From: Bradyrhizobium rifense
Lineage (GTDB): Bacteria > Pseudomonadota > Alphaproteobacteria > Rhizobiales > Xanthobacteraceae
Length of the DNA stretch: 64,000 nt
Assembly (NCBI RefSeq): GCF_008123425.1
Contig: NZ_VSSS01000013.1
Location: forward strand, 145,811 to 209,810
Reading direction: 5' to 3'
Shown here: one piece after another, positions 54,586-63,610 of the stretch
Position numbering within the stretch: the first letter of the stretch is position 1
How the letters are laid out: each line of letters opens with the position of its first letter
Program-made: the position numbers and the translations under genes
Notes under the pieces: generated by a model
Told to the model about the DNA's origin: nothing
Databases searched by the model: none
What the model saw: the letters and a program-made list of their open reading frames with translations, nothing else

Positions 54586-55716
54586 ATGACCAACGCCTTC
54601 ACGCCCATCGAAATCCTCCGCCCCACTATCCTGGAGTTTGGCAACGGCACCATCACCGCGGCAGCGCGCTTCGCCGAGCGGATCGGTGCCAAGCGGCCGC
54701 TGGTGATCTCCGATTCCTTCAATGCGCGCCGCGTCGATGCGCTGGCGCTGCCGGGCGCAGTGAAGGTGTTCGGTGAGGTGAAGCCCGAGCCGGATCTGCC
54801 CAATCTCGAGAAGGCGGTCGCGGTGGCGAAAGACGCCAAGCCCGATCTCGTAGTCGGCTTCGGCGGCGGCAGCGCGATGGATCTCGCCAAACTGGTCGCA
54901 GTGATGTGCACCAGCGACGTCGCCTTTGCCGACATCGTCGGGCCGGAGAAGGTCGCCGGCCGCAGCGTTGCGCTGATGCAGATCCCGACCACCTCGGGCA
55001 CCGGCAGCGAGGCCGGCACCCGCGCGCTGGTCACCGATCCCGTCAGCCAGAACAAGCAGGCGGTGCAGAGCCGCTTCATGCTGGCCGATATTGCCATCGT
55101 CGACCCTGATCTGACGATGACCGTGCCGAAGGAGATCACAGCAGCCACCGGCGTCGATGCGCTGGCGCATTGCGTCGAGGCTTACACCAGCCGCAAGGCG
55201 CACCCGACGATCGACCTCTACGCGCTCGAGGGCGCGCGACTGGTCGGGCGTTATCTCAAGCGCGCGGTGGCCGATGGCGGCGATCGCGAGGCGCGCGCCG
55301 GCCTGTCGCTGGCCTCGCTGTATGGCGGCTATTGCCTGGGGCCGGTGAACACCACCGCCGGACACGCCGTGGCCTATCCACTCGGCACGCGCCATCATAT
55401 TGCCCACGGTCTCGCTTGCGCGGTGATCTTCCCGCACACGCTGGCGTTCAACATGCCCGCGGTCGAGGCGAAGACGGTCGCGGTGCTCGGAGCGCTTGAG
55501 CTACCGGAGCGGAGCGATCCGAAGCTTGCATTCGATGCGACCTACGCCTTCTGCAAAAACCTCGGCGTCGAGATGCGGCTGTCGGCGCTCGGCGTGCCCA
55601 AGAATGATCTCAATGTGATGGCCGACGAGGCGCATGCCATTCGCCGCCTGCTCGACAACAATCCGCGCGATTTGAGCCGGGATGCGATCCTGGAGATGTA
55701 CGAGGTCGCGTTCTAG
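54586..55716 (+). CDS. Iron-containing alcohol dehydrogenase
   Basis: A 376-residue group III alcohol dehydrogenase. 'VGFGGGSAMDLAKLVAVM' binds NAD(P), 'PTTSGTGSEAGTRALV' is the family signature, and metal ligands appear in 'GVDALAHCVEAYTS' and 'HHIAHGLACAVIFPH' (Asp and His positions). The start is the ATG at 54586, 14 bases after the pdxA2 stop. It may reduce an aldehyde made by the lyase, or oxidise the starting alcohol. Confidence 0.87.
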   Translation: MTNAFTPIEILRPTILEFGNGTITAAARFAERIGAKRPLVISDSFNARRVDALALPGAVKVFGEVKPEPDLPNLEKAVAVAKDAKPDLVVGFGGGSAMDLAKLVAVMCTSDVAFADIVGPEKVAGRSVALMQIPTTSGTGSEAGTRALVTDPVSQNKQAVQSRFMLADIAIVDPDLTMTVPKEITAATGVDALAHCVEAYTSRKAHPTIDLYALEGARLVGRYLKRAVADGGDREARAGLSLASLYGGYCLGPVNTTAGHAVAYPLGTRHHIAHGLACAVIFPHTLAFNMPAVEAKTVAVLGALELPERSDPKLAFDATYAFCKNLGVEMRLSALGVPKNDLNVMADEAHAIRRLLDNNPRDLSRDAILEMYEVAF

Positions 55717-55778
55717 CCATCTCCGCCGCGCGCTCGCGGCAACTCAACAACAACGCAGTCAAAGTAGAGGAAGCTTCG

Positions 55779-56750
55779 ATGAGATCGATGTGGCTTGGCC
55801 TTGCCTCGGCAATTTTGCTGGCGATGTCGCCGGCGAGTGCGCAGGATGGTTATCCGTCCAAGCAGGTGACGGTGATCGTGCCCTTTGCCGCCGGCGGCAC
55901 CGCGGACATCTTTGCGCGCATGGTGTCGAACCATCTGCAGATGAAGCTCGGCAAGCCGTTCGTGGTCGAGAATGTCGGCGGCGCCGGTTCGATCCTCGGT
56001 GTGACGCGGCTGGCAAAGTCGGCGCCTGACGGCATCACGCTCGGTCTTGCCAGCACGTCGGCGCTCGCGATCAATCCGTCGCTGTACGGGCCGAAGCTCA
56101 GTTATCAGCCGGACAGGGACCTGGCGCCGGTCGCCCAGATCAGCGTCGTGCCCAACGTGCTCGTCGTCAATCCCGACAAGATCAAGGCGCGCACCGTGCC
56201 GGAGCTGATCGCCTATCTGAAGGCGAACCCGGACAAGGTCTCGTTCGGCTCGGCCGGCGTCGGCACCTCGCAGCATCTCGCCGGCGAGCTGTTTCAGCAG
56301 ATGACCGGCACCAAGATGGTGCACGTGCCCTACAAGGGCTCGAGCCAGATGCTGACGGATCTGTTGAGCGGCCACATCGATCTGGCCTTCGACAACGTGC
56401 CGCTGCTGCTGCCGCAGGTGAAGACCGGCCAGCTCGCGATGCTTGCCACCGCGACGCCGAAGCGCGCCGCCTTCGATCCGGAAGTACCGGCCGTTGCCGA
56501 ATTCCTCCCCGGTTTCGAGGCGGTCGCCTGGCACGGCTTCTTCGTTCCCGCCAGCACGCCGAAGCCGATCATCGAAAAGCTCTCCGCCGAGATCCGCGCC
56601 TACATGCAGGAGCCCGAGACGGTGCAGAAGATGGCCGAGCTCGGCGCCACCGCGATCGCCGTCGATTCCGAGCCGTTCGCCGCCTACATCGCCTCCGAGA
56701 CGGAGCGGTGGAAGAAGGTGATCGAGGCCGCGAATATCAAGATGGAGTAG
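55779..56750 (+). CDS. TctC/Bug-family solute-binding protein, second in window
   Basis: A 323-residue periplasmic receptor with a signal peptide ending 'SPASAQ' (about residue 22). 'YPSKQVTVIVPFAAGGTADIFAR' in outline, 'GTSQHLAGELF' and 'MVHVPYKGSSQ' are family landmarks. It is the last gene of the IclR-linked operon, 62 bp after the dehydrogenase gene, so its ligand is probably the acid this operon degrades. No TctAB genes follow; the next gene is convergent. Confidence 0.9.
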   Translation: MRSMWLGLASAILLAMSPASAQDGYPSKQVTVIVPFAAGGTADIFARMVSNHLQMKLGKPFVVENVGGAGSILGVTRLAKSAPDGITLGLASTSALAINPSLYGPKLSYQPDRDLAPVAQISVVPNVLVVNPDKIKARTVPELIAYLKANPDKVSFGSAGVGTSQHLAGELFQQMTGTKMVHVPYKGSSQMLTDLLSGHIDLAFDNVPLLLPQVKTGQLAMLATATPKRAAFDPEVPAVAEFLPGFEAVAWHGFFVPASTPKPIIEKLSAEIRAYMQEPETVQKMAELGATAIAVDSEPFAAYIASETERWKKVIEAANIKME

Positions 56751-56814
56751 GGGGAGGGTGTCACGAGTCTTGCAGCATTCGAGACGGCGACGGGCCTGGA
56801 TGTTGGGCTGATCG

Positions 56815-57795
56815 CTATATTGGATTCCGGAAACTACAGGTGACGCCAATCGAGCCGTCCTTGTCCTGCCGTAGCTCCGGAATTGAGACAGAGACGGTAC
56901 GATAGGGATCTGCAAAAGCCTCGCGCATGTGAATCATGAGCGCGCTGTCATCCAGCATCATCAGGCGACTCGGTGCGAGCGGCCCGTCGGCTACCGCTCG
57001 CGCCATGCAATATTTGAAATCCACGGAGCCATAGTCGGGAAGCGGGAATAATTTGCGGCTGGGCGGATCTGTCGGCCGCTCCACGACCCATTCCACCGAC
57101 GATCCGAGCGGCTGGATCACACCGGGCGGCCGGGCAAGAAACGAACGAAACTCGCCGGTGGTCTGGTTCTTGATGAAGAAGAGCACGTCGCCACTGACCT
57201 GAACCGCGAGACCGGCGAGGACCTCGTCGCCAGCATTGATGGGGAGGTTGCCGATCATCAAGAGCTCTTGTTGCTCAGTGGACGCCTCATTCGGCGCAGG
57301 GTTGCGCCACCATTCCCACCACGCAAAGTGCTGGGGCGTGTGATTGGGCCAGTGGCCGGTACCGATTTGAGGGAGAGAGATGTTCGGCAGCATGCCGTTG
57401 TGGCCGTCGAGGCCCACCCATAGCAACGATCTTGGGTCGTTCAACGGCGTAAAGAGTGCCGGTGTGGACGGCAGGCTTACGCTCGGCGCGGTCCATCCCG
57501 CCGCGGCGAAAACAATTCGTTCCGGCCGGGGCGATGAGATGAGCGCGCCCGACCAGTTCAACAGCGATTGGAGCGGACCTCCCTGCGAGGGAGGATCGAT
57601 TTTGCGGAAAGTTGGGCGCCTTGCCGTGAATGGCGGCGAAACGAGCGTTTTCCAGAACTCGAACAGGCGTGGCTCGGTAACGGCATTCGGCTTCTGCGGT
57701 ATGCCGTAGAGATCGAACTTGTCCGACGTTGCGTCGAGCAGATCGAATCCGTCAGGCACGACGTCGTAGAAGCCGTAGCTGTCATTCTCCGACAT
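56815..57795 (-). CDS. Glutamic peptidase (G1/eqolisin) homologue
   Basis: A 326-residue protein whose middle matches peptidase family G1 (scytalidoglutamic peptidase). Blocks in order are 'NWSGALI' (residues 80-86), 'WVGLDG' (126-131), 'PQIGTGHW' with Gln143, 'AWWEWW' (158-163) and 'VEWVVERPT' with Glu235. In the fungal enzymes a Gln and a Glu form the catalytic dyad; Gln143 and Glu235 are the likely equivalents. A ~75-residue N-terminal extension is shared by bacterial relatives as far as I recall. No signal peptide is seen. GGGGAAAAG precedes the ATG, and the start overlaps the upstream PAP2-type gene by 14 bases. Confidence 0.7.
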   Translation of the reverse strand: MSENDSYGFYDVVPDGFDLLDATSDKFDLYGIPQKPNAVTEPRLFEFWKTLVSPPFTARRPTFRKIDPPSQGGPLQSLLNWSGALISSPRPERIVFAAAGWTAPSVSLPSTPALFTPLNDPRSLLWVGLDGHNGMLPNISLPQIGTGHWPNHTPQHFAWWEWWRNPAPNEASTEQQELLMIGNLPINAGDEVLAGLAVQVSGDVLFFIKNQTTGEFRSFLARPPGVIQPLGSSVEWVVERPTDPPSRKLFPLPDYGSVDFKYCMARAVADGPLAPSRLMMLDDSALMIHMREAFADPYRTVSVSIPELRQDKDGSIGVTCSFRNPI

Positions 57796-58723
57796 CTTTT
57801 CCCCCCGTGAACACGCCGGTGTCCTTCCACTCCTGCCTGGCGTTGTCGACAAGCTCGGTGAATTTCCGCAGGTAGCCGCGATTCAGCAGAATGTTGGCGG
57901 TAATCGCTCCCGCAAGTGTCACTCCGGCCGTGGTATCCGAGGGATAGTGCAGACCGGCGATCTCGCGATTTCGCGAGATTCTTTTGGCCAGGACGTCAAG
58001 CGCCTTTTTGATCTTGGTTTTGTCGGGATCCGCCGGCGTGGGCTCCCCGAGCGACTTCGGCATCACCTCCGCGAGGAGCGCCGCAAAAACGTGAGATTGG
58101 GTGGCGTGGCCGCTGGGGAATGACGCGTGCCCGCCATGCTGGATCGGCGACATCAATCCGGGAGCCACCTGCGTTGGGCGCGGACGGTTGAAATGCGCTT
58201 TGTAGTGCATCGTGATCAGCGCTGTGAGAGCATCGGCGACGATGAGCATGCGCGATGTCGCCGGATGTGTCGTCGCCGTCGCGGACACGAGGTGCAGGAA
58301 CTTACTGATGAACTCGTCGGCCTCGGTTACGATTTCGTCGATCGCGTCGGTGCGATCGGACATTGGCGCATCGGTCATCGCTCTCAGCTGGGCAAGGTCG
58401 GCTTCAAGACCGTTTGCCCATGGGGTTGGTCCGGTCCCGAGCAGTTCGAACCCGCCGAGGCGGTCGAGCCATTCGTCCTTGCGGGCAAGATCGGACATCA
58501 CGACCCACGCGTACCACCGGGTCGACCAGAGCCTTGTGCCAAAGCCGGTGGCATTGAACTCGACTTCTTTGATTTCGGGATTGCCCGCGAACGGGAGATT
58601 GTCGCGATCGGCGAACATGACGCCGCCGGCCCCCCCGGCACCGCCATATCCTCCATATCCGCCATAGCCACCATATCCCCCGTAGCCGCCATAACCGCCG
58701 TAACCGCCATATCCGCCTGCCAT
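57782..58723 (-). CDS. PAP2/vanadium-haloperoxidase-fold protein with GGY-repeat head
   Basis: A 313-residue protein. Residues 3-26 are eight Gly-Gly-Tyr triplets followed by a Gly/Ala linker. The core has the acid-phosphatase/haloperoxidase motifs: Lys175...Arg182-Pro183 in 'KAHFNRPRP', 'PSGHAT' (203-208) and Arg253...His259...Asp263 in 'REIAGLHYPSD'. These residues hold phosphate or vanadate. No transmembrane segment or signal peptide is clear, unlike lipid phosphatases, so a soluble VCPO-type enzyme is likelier. GGAGGAGG precedes the ATG. It lies between the BTAD/TPR regulator and the G1 peptidase genes. Confidence 0.82.
   Translation of the reverse strand: MAGGYGGYGGYGGYGGYGGYGGYGGYGGAGGAGGVMFADRDNLPFAGNPEIKEVEFNATGFGTRLWSTRWYAWVVMSDLARKDEWLDRLGGFELLGTGPTPWANGLEADLAQLRAMTDAPMSDRTDAIDEIVTEADEFISKFLHLVSATATTHPATSRMLIVADALTALITMHYKAHFNRPRPTQVAPGLMSPIQHGGHASFPSGHATQSHVFAALLAEVMPKSLGEPTPADPDKTKIKKALDVLAKRISRNREIAGLHYPSDTTAGVTLAGAITANILLNRGYLRKFTELVDNARQEWKDTGVFTGGKDVGE
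58646..58717 (-). repeat. Gly-Gly-Tyr coding repeat, eight 9-bp units
   Basis: Eight consecutive GGx-TAy units (9 bp each) encode the N-terminal tail of the PAP2-type protein. The second Gly codon varies between GGA, GGT and GGC and the Tyr codon between TAT and TAC, so units differ at silent positions. Confidence 0.9.
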
Positions 58724-58737
58724 AGGTGCCTCCTCCG

Positions 58738-60792
58738 TTAAGATTTGTCTGTGTCCCCCGAGGGGGGGCCGTTCCGAAGCGTCGACGCCAGCCGCGAGAG
58801 CGCCGCTGCGATGCGCACCAGGGACGGCTTCGGCCATGGCGACGTCGCGATCCACGTCAGGTCGATCTCGCCGGCTATCATGATCGGTCGCGCAAATATC
58901 TGCGCATCGTCGAGACGCCCGCTCTCGATGAGAGCCGCGATGAGAACACGCAGGTTTGCCTGATTGCTGGGCAGCAGCCTCGCGACCCCTGTCGCGTGTT
59001 CGATGGCTGAATTCAGATCATTCATGGCAAAATGGGCTTGAGCCGAGATCATCTCCGCGAACCACGCGTGCCTGTCGCGCGGTGAGAGACGTAGATTGAT
59101 CGCCACATCGATGAGTGCGTCCTCATACCGTTCGCAGCGAACCTGCACGGCGGCACGATATGCGAATGCGAGCGCCAGGTTCGGGGTGAGCTCGATCGCA
59201 CGATCGAGCTGTTTGAGGGCCCCGACATGATCGTGCTTGCATTGCGACAGGGTGTAGCCCCCGACGGCGTTGGCGAGCGGATCGGAGGAGTTGCGCTCCA
59301 GCGCTCGTTCCGCGAGCGCCCGCGCGGTATCAAGCTCGACCGGCGGGTTCGACGACAATCCGCGCGACACGCGCTGCATGTGCCAGATGGCGCTGTAGGA
59401 TAGTGGCGGGGCCCAATTGGGGCTGAGGACATGCGCCCGCTCGAAATTGGTTCGCGCTGTCACGAATGTCGTGTAGTCGGGGCTGAACATCTGGTCATAA
59501 CCAACCAGTGCCAACTGATAGGCATCGAGATCGTCTGGCCGCTTTTGCATCGCGCGATGAAGCTCCCGGTCGCGAACTTGTGGCGCCAGCGAGCGTATGA
59601 CCTCGACAGCGATGCGATCCTGCAAATCGAAGACGTCGGCTGCAGTTCCATTCAGGCGATCGACGCGGACGACCTCGACCGTCTCGGCGGCAACGAGCTC
59701 GGTCGAAATCCGGATCTGATCGCCGGCGCGCTGAATGCTGCCATGAAGTAGATATTGCGCGTTGAGATCTCGGCCAACGGCGCGCAGATCCAAGGTTTGG
59801 GGAGCCGGGATCATCGTCGACCCGCGTGAAATGACGAGCAGTTCCTTCAAGCTCGACAGGGCTTGGACGACGCTGTCGACGATACCGATCGTGAACTGAG
59901 GCTCCAGGTTTGGCGATAGCGCGCGAAAAGGGAGTACCGCGACCGACGGTCGGCTGGTGGCAAGTCCGATCGTGCGGACTCCGGGGGAAGCGACGCTGGG
60001 TGACACGGTGGGTGTCACCGCCTCGGGCTGGTGCTGTCGCAGGTCGGCAATCAGGTCCTGCGTGAGCCTATGCGGCTCGATGTCGTAGGTATCCTCGAGC
60101 TGGCGCCAGAGCCGCGCATAAACCGCGAGCGCAGCACCGATGCTCCCGGCGGCCACGTGGCTCTTGATAAGAACTCGGACGGCCCGCTCGTTCTCGGGAT
60201 CCAGGCGGTGGATGGCCCTCGCGGCAGTTTCCGCATTGGTCGGAATAATTGTTTGAGCCTCGTCCGGCAGCAATTTCGCCAAGGCGTCGATCAGGCGTTC
60301 GTGGATCAGCGGTCGCGTCTCGGCAAGCCATTCCGAAAAGGCCGGATCGATGCCTTCCAGATCGTCGAGAATGTCGTCGGTCAGGCGTTCGCGCGCGAGC
60401 AGGAGCGGATGAACAATGCCACGTTCGACATCCGAGACGATCTCCGTCAGGTCGCACGCGACCTGTTCGATCTCGAGCGCAACGTGCATTTGGTCTGCGT
60501 GAAAATGCGTACAGCCCAGCGCCTTTAGTTCGCGCTGGATCTGACTTAGCGACTGGCGCAGCGAACCCTTTGCGAGCAGCTCTTCCTTCTCGCTCCAGAG
60601 CAGTCCAACCAATCTGGTCCTGGGTAATTGTCGCGCGGAGGAGAGCATCATATAGGCGAGGAGCGCCTGCGCTTTTCGGCCGAGGCCGAGTTCGCGTCCG
60701 TCCACGCTAGCTGCAAACGTTCCTATGATTTTCAGCCGCAGGCGGCCCGGCTTGTCTTTGTCGACCGCTTCGTCTCCGCCGACTCCCGACAT
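58738..60792 (-). CDS. SARP/BTAD-type regulator with TolB-like and TPR regions
   Basis: A ~684-residue protein. An OmpR-type winged helix plus BTAD fill about residues 15-260: 'KIIGTFAASVDGRELGLGRKAQALLAYM' in outline, 'LRQSLSQIQRELKALG', then helical repeats to 'YDIEPHRLTQDLIADLRQ'. The TolB-like/FlgO-like segment 'PSVAVLPFRALSPN' to 'LLHGSIQRAGDQIRISTELV' is at about 285-390, as in CadC/adenylate-cyclase-linked proteins. The C-terminal ~280 residues are TPR-like. The start is the ATG at 60792; the frame is open to 61191. It is first in an operon with the PAP2 and G1 genes, 14 bp before the former, so it likely regulates them or the divergent S53 gene. Confidence 0.85.
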   Translation of the reverse strand: MSGVGGDEAVDKDKPGRLRLKIIGTFAASVDGRELGLGRKAQALLAYMMLSSARQLPRTRLVGLLWSEKEELLAKGSLRQSLSQIQRELKALGCTHFHADQMHVALEIEQVACDLTEIVSDVERGIVHPLLLARERLTDDILDDLEGIDPAFSEWLAETRPLIHERLIDALAKLLPDEAQTIIPTNAETAARAIHRLDPENERAVRVLIKSHVAAGSIGAALAVYARLWRQLEDTYDIEPHRLTQDLIADLRQHQPEAVTPTVSPSVASPGVRTIGLATSRPSVAVLPFRALSPNLEPQFTIGIVDSVVQALSSLKELLVISRGSTMIPAPQTLDLRAVGRDLNAQYLLHGSIQRAGDQIRISTELVAAETVEVVRVDRLNGTAADVFDLQDRIAVEVIRSLAPQVRDRELHRAMQKRPDDLDAYQLALVGYDQMFSPDYTTFVTARTNFERAHVLSPNWAPPLSYSAIWHMQRVSRGLSSNPPVELDTARALAERALERNSSDPLANAVGGYTLSQCKHDHVGALKQLDRAIELTPNLALAFAYRAAVQVRCERYEDALIDVAINLRLSPRDRHAWFAEMISAQAHFAMNDLNSAIEHATGVARLLPSNQANLRVLIAALIESGRLDDAQIFARPIMIAGEIDLTWIATSPWPKPSLVRIAAALSRLASTLRNGPPSGDTDKS

Positions 60793-61376
60793 GTTCTGCC
60801 ATCCTTCGTCGACATCATCGACGACAGTGTAGGAGTGCAGGTTCCGGGAGGCTAGACTTGGCCGAACGCAGGGTATCGGCTCGTGCGGTGCGCCAAGCCA
60901 AAAGCAAGCAGTCTCGCGAATGCGAGCTGCCGGATCGGGTATAGGCGAGAAATGGTACATCTCAGGTTGTGCGATGGTCAAGTGTGGCTGCGTGATCAAA
61001 AATGGTGGCTTGGCGAGCAGGCCGAAGGCACTCCACTTCCAGCCGACGAGCGTGAAATGATCGTGAATGGTATTCCGCGGTTCTCCTGCTTGCACGGGTC
61101 GGGCTTGATCCCGCGAAGCCCGATGCCGCCCCCGAGGCGTTGAACCTGAAGCCGTCAGCCCAGGCGAGCTGGCCGAGGGCTCGACCCACACACTGCTGCT
61201 TGCTGGGCAGACAGGGGCAGCTTCGCTGTCGGGTGTCTCGCGTGAGGCTCAGGGCCGGTCGTCGTCGGGCCGCTTGAACTGGAGCCGAATTCACGCGCCG
61301 TTCACGAGCGGCTTCGTTCGCGGATCTATGCTTCGCCCGTTACGAGGAGATCGCGTAGCGGACCAAGAGACGTGCC
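60793..61376. other. Long divergent intergenic region
   Basis: About 580 bases between the BTAD/TPR gene and the small gene at 61377. The BTAD frame stays open for 133 codons into it but with composition unlike the domain. A plus-strand frame of 86 codons at 60883 has no supported product. Promoters for both directions must lie here; I cannot place them. Confidence 0.5.
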
Positions 61377-61697
61377 ATGACCGTCCTGTTGAGAAACACA
61401 TTCAAGGCCTGGATCGATCGCGTGCCGGGGGCGCCGCCCAGGCTGATCATGATTGGCGACGTACGGGTGCCAACCAACGGTTGGCACGCCCGGCTGACCA
61501 GACGCTCTCCGCAAGGCATCAATCCGAAGATCCTGATACTCGACGTGAGCGCTCAGGAATCTGGCGGCGAGGCGCGAGAACAGATCACCACGATCCCGCT
61601 TCGTTATGAGGAGAGCCCGCCGCTGGACGAGTATGGTCAGGTGATGATCGCGAATGGCAAGGGCGAAATCGTCGTCCGCATCTGCGGCTCGCACTGA
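61377..61697 (+). CDS. Hypothetical protein, 106 aa, upstream of S53 peptidase
   Basis: A soluble basic protein: 'MTVLLRNTFKAWIDRVPGAPPRLIMIGDVRVPTNGWHARL' in outline, then 'ILILDVSAQESGG' and 'VVRICGSH' at the end. The alternating hydrophobic pattern suggests a beta-sandwich. No family recognised. It reads in the same direction as the S53 gene, 256 bp upstream of it, so it may share its regulation. Confidence 0.6.
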   Translation: MTVLLRNTFKAWIDRVPGAPPRLIMIGDVRVPTNGWHARLTRRSPQGINPKILILDVSAQESGGEAREQITTIPLRYEESPPLDEYGQVMIANGKGEIVVRICGSH

Positions 61698-61953
61698 GTG
61701 CAGCGCTACCGATGTTCGCCTGACATCCTGCTGATCGCCGACCTGTCAGTCGTAGAGTGACAAATCGTTCGGCGGTCGATCGCGTCAGCGAGGATGACCT
61801 TTGTCGCCGTGGAGGCCGTCGTTAAGGAAAGCCGTGCGCGATGTCGTAAGCTGCCTGGATGAAGCGTTGACGGTCAATTCACGCTCAACTCACACGTCCA
61901 TGGACATTTGCCGGCATTGTCCGCTCTGAGGAGCATTTCAAAGGGAGGCTTCA

Positions 61954-63552
61954 ATGCCGAACGAATACATGGAAATTCCTGGAAGTTATCGCGAACCTCC
62001 GGCAGGTCCGGCGCCGATTGCGGCGGTGCGTGCGGTCAATCCGGCGGAGCAGATCGAGGTCAGCGTCTACGTCAAGGACCGCGATGAAGATCCCTTGCTG
62101 GCGCAGGGGCCGATCGCTGCGGGCCAGGCGGCGTCGGCGCCGAGCGTGAGGCAAGCTAGTCAGGTGGACTACTCTGCCGATTTTGCCAGGATCACCAAGT
62201 TCGCGAGCGAGAATGGATTGTCGGTCGTCAAGCAGGATCCGTCGCGGCGCCTGGTCAAGCTCGCGGGGCCGGCCGACAAGCTCGAGGCTGCATTCCGCAC
62301 CAAGCTGCACTACTACAATGACGGCGCGGCCGCCTTCAGGGCGCGCACGGGTGCGTTGTCCGCGCCGGCAGACGTGGTCGGCAGCATCGAGGCGGTGCTC
62401 GGCCTCGATACCAGGCCGATCGCAAAGCCGAAGCTGAAGCGGCATATCGATCCGCACGCGATCAACGGGCATCTCCCGACCGAAATCGCGAAGCTGTACG
62501 GATTTCCGACCGGCACGGGCGCCGGTCAATGCATCGCGATCATCGAGCTCGGCGGCGGCTTCCGCGATGCGGACAACCAAATGGCCTTCGCGTCCATGGG
62601 GCTGCAGACACCCGTCGTCACCGCGATTTCCGTGTCGGGTGGCAGCAACCGGCCGGGCATCGACCTCAACGCCGACGGCGAGGTCGCGCTCGATATCCAG
62701 GTTGCTGGCGCTGTCGCGTCGGGTGCTTCAATCGCGGTCTATTTCGCTCCGAACACCACGCAAGGATTTGTCGACGCCATCACTCGCGCGGTGAACGATC
62801 AACAGAGCCGGCCATCGGTGATCTCGATCAGCTGGGGCTCCTCGGAGTCGAACTGGACCGCGCAGGGCCTCGCAGCCATGAACTCGGCACTGAAGGACGC
62901 AGCGCAACGAGGCGTCACGGTGCTGGCTGCCGCGGGTGACAATCTGGCGACCGATGGTGTTGGGGATGGCCGCGCCCACGTCGATTTCCCGGCCTCGAAC
63001 CCTTACGTCCTCGGCTGCGGCGGCACACTCATTGATGTCCAGGGCGGCACGATCGCGAAGGAGAGCGTCTGGAATCACGGCGGGCAGGGCACGGGTGGCG
63101 GCATTAGCGACAAATATCCCGTGCCCGGCTATCAATCGGAGGCGAACATTCCGCGCTCGGTGAACAGCGATCATCGGGTCGGACGCGGCGTTCCGGATAT
63201 GGCGGCGGACGCCGACCCGCGAAGCGGATACCGCGTCGTCGTCGGTGGGAGCGGGACCACCATCGGTGGGACCAGCGCCGTCGCGCCCTTGTTTGCGGGT
63301 CTGATTGCGCTGGTCAATGAAAGCGCCGGTCGATCCGTGGGATTCATTCATCCCAACATTTACGGCGCTCCGCAGGCTTTCCGGCAGACCAAGACCGGGA
63401 ACAACAAGGACGGCGGCGTCGGCTATGCGACGATGGGCGCCGCGTGGAATGCTTGCACCGGGCTTGGCGCTCCCGACGGTGCTGCCTTCGTGAACCTGTT
63501 CAAGCCGGCAACCGCGGTTGCCGCAGCGCCGCCGCGCGCTAAGGTGGGCTGA
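61954..63552 (+). CDS. S53 sedolisin (kumamolisin-like serine-carboxyl peptidase)
   Basis: A 532-residue proenzyme. An activation prodomain covers about 35-175 and the catalytic domain follows. The triad is readable: Glu243 and Asp247 in 'ADGEVALDIQ', Asp329 in 'AAAGDN' and Ser441 in 'GGTSAVAP'. The spacing Glu-Asp-Asp (4 and 82) equals that of kumamolisin (78, 82, 164), and the Ser is within two residues of its spacing. 'NACTGLGAPDG' near the end fits the calcium site. No Sec signal is seen. GGGAGG precedes the ATG. Sedolisins act at acid pH, which suits a bacterium of acid soil. Confidence 0.92.
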   Translation: MPNEYMEIPGSYREPPAGPAPIAAVRAVNPAEQIEVSVYVKDRDEDPLLAQGPIAAGQAASAPSVRQASQVDYSADFARITKFASENGLSVVKQDPSRRLVKLAGPADKLEAAFRTKLHYYNDGAAAFRARTGALSAPADVVGSIEAVLGLDTRPIAKPKLKRHIDPHAINGHLPTEIAKLYGFPTGTGAGQCIAIIELGGGFRDADNQMAFASMGLQTPVVTAISVSGGSNRPGIDLNADGEVALDIQVAGAVASGASIAVYFAPNTTQGFVDAITRAVNDQQSRPSVISISWGSSESNWTAQGLAAMNSALKDAAQRGVTVLAAAGDNLATDGVGDGRAHVDFPASNPYVLGCGGTLIDVQGGTIAKESVWNHGGQGTGGGISDKYPVPGYQSEANIPRSVNSDHRVGRGVPDMAADADPRSGYRVVVGGSGTTIGGTSAVAPLFAGLIALVNESAGRSVGFIHPNIYGAPQAFRQTKTGNNKDGGVGYATMGAAWNACTGLGAPDGAAFVNLFKPATAVAAAPPRAKVG

Positions 63553-63610
63553 GGGTCGACGCGTCTCGCTGACGGGGCTGTGCCGTCAGCGCAAGCGGCG
63601 ACGAAAGTGC

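Noticed and set aside
58646-58717. Short tandem repeats considered as a CRISPR-like array
   Set aside because: Units are 9 bp, in frame, encode Gly-Gly-Tyr and have no spacers.
60883-61143. 86-codon plus-strand frame in the long intergenic region
   Set aside because: No good ribosome site, no recognisable fold, and it is antisense to the unused 5' extension of the BTAD frame.
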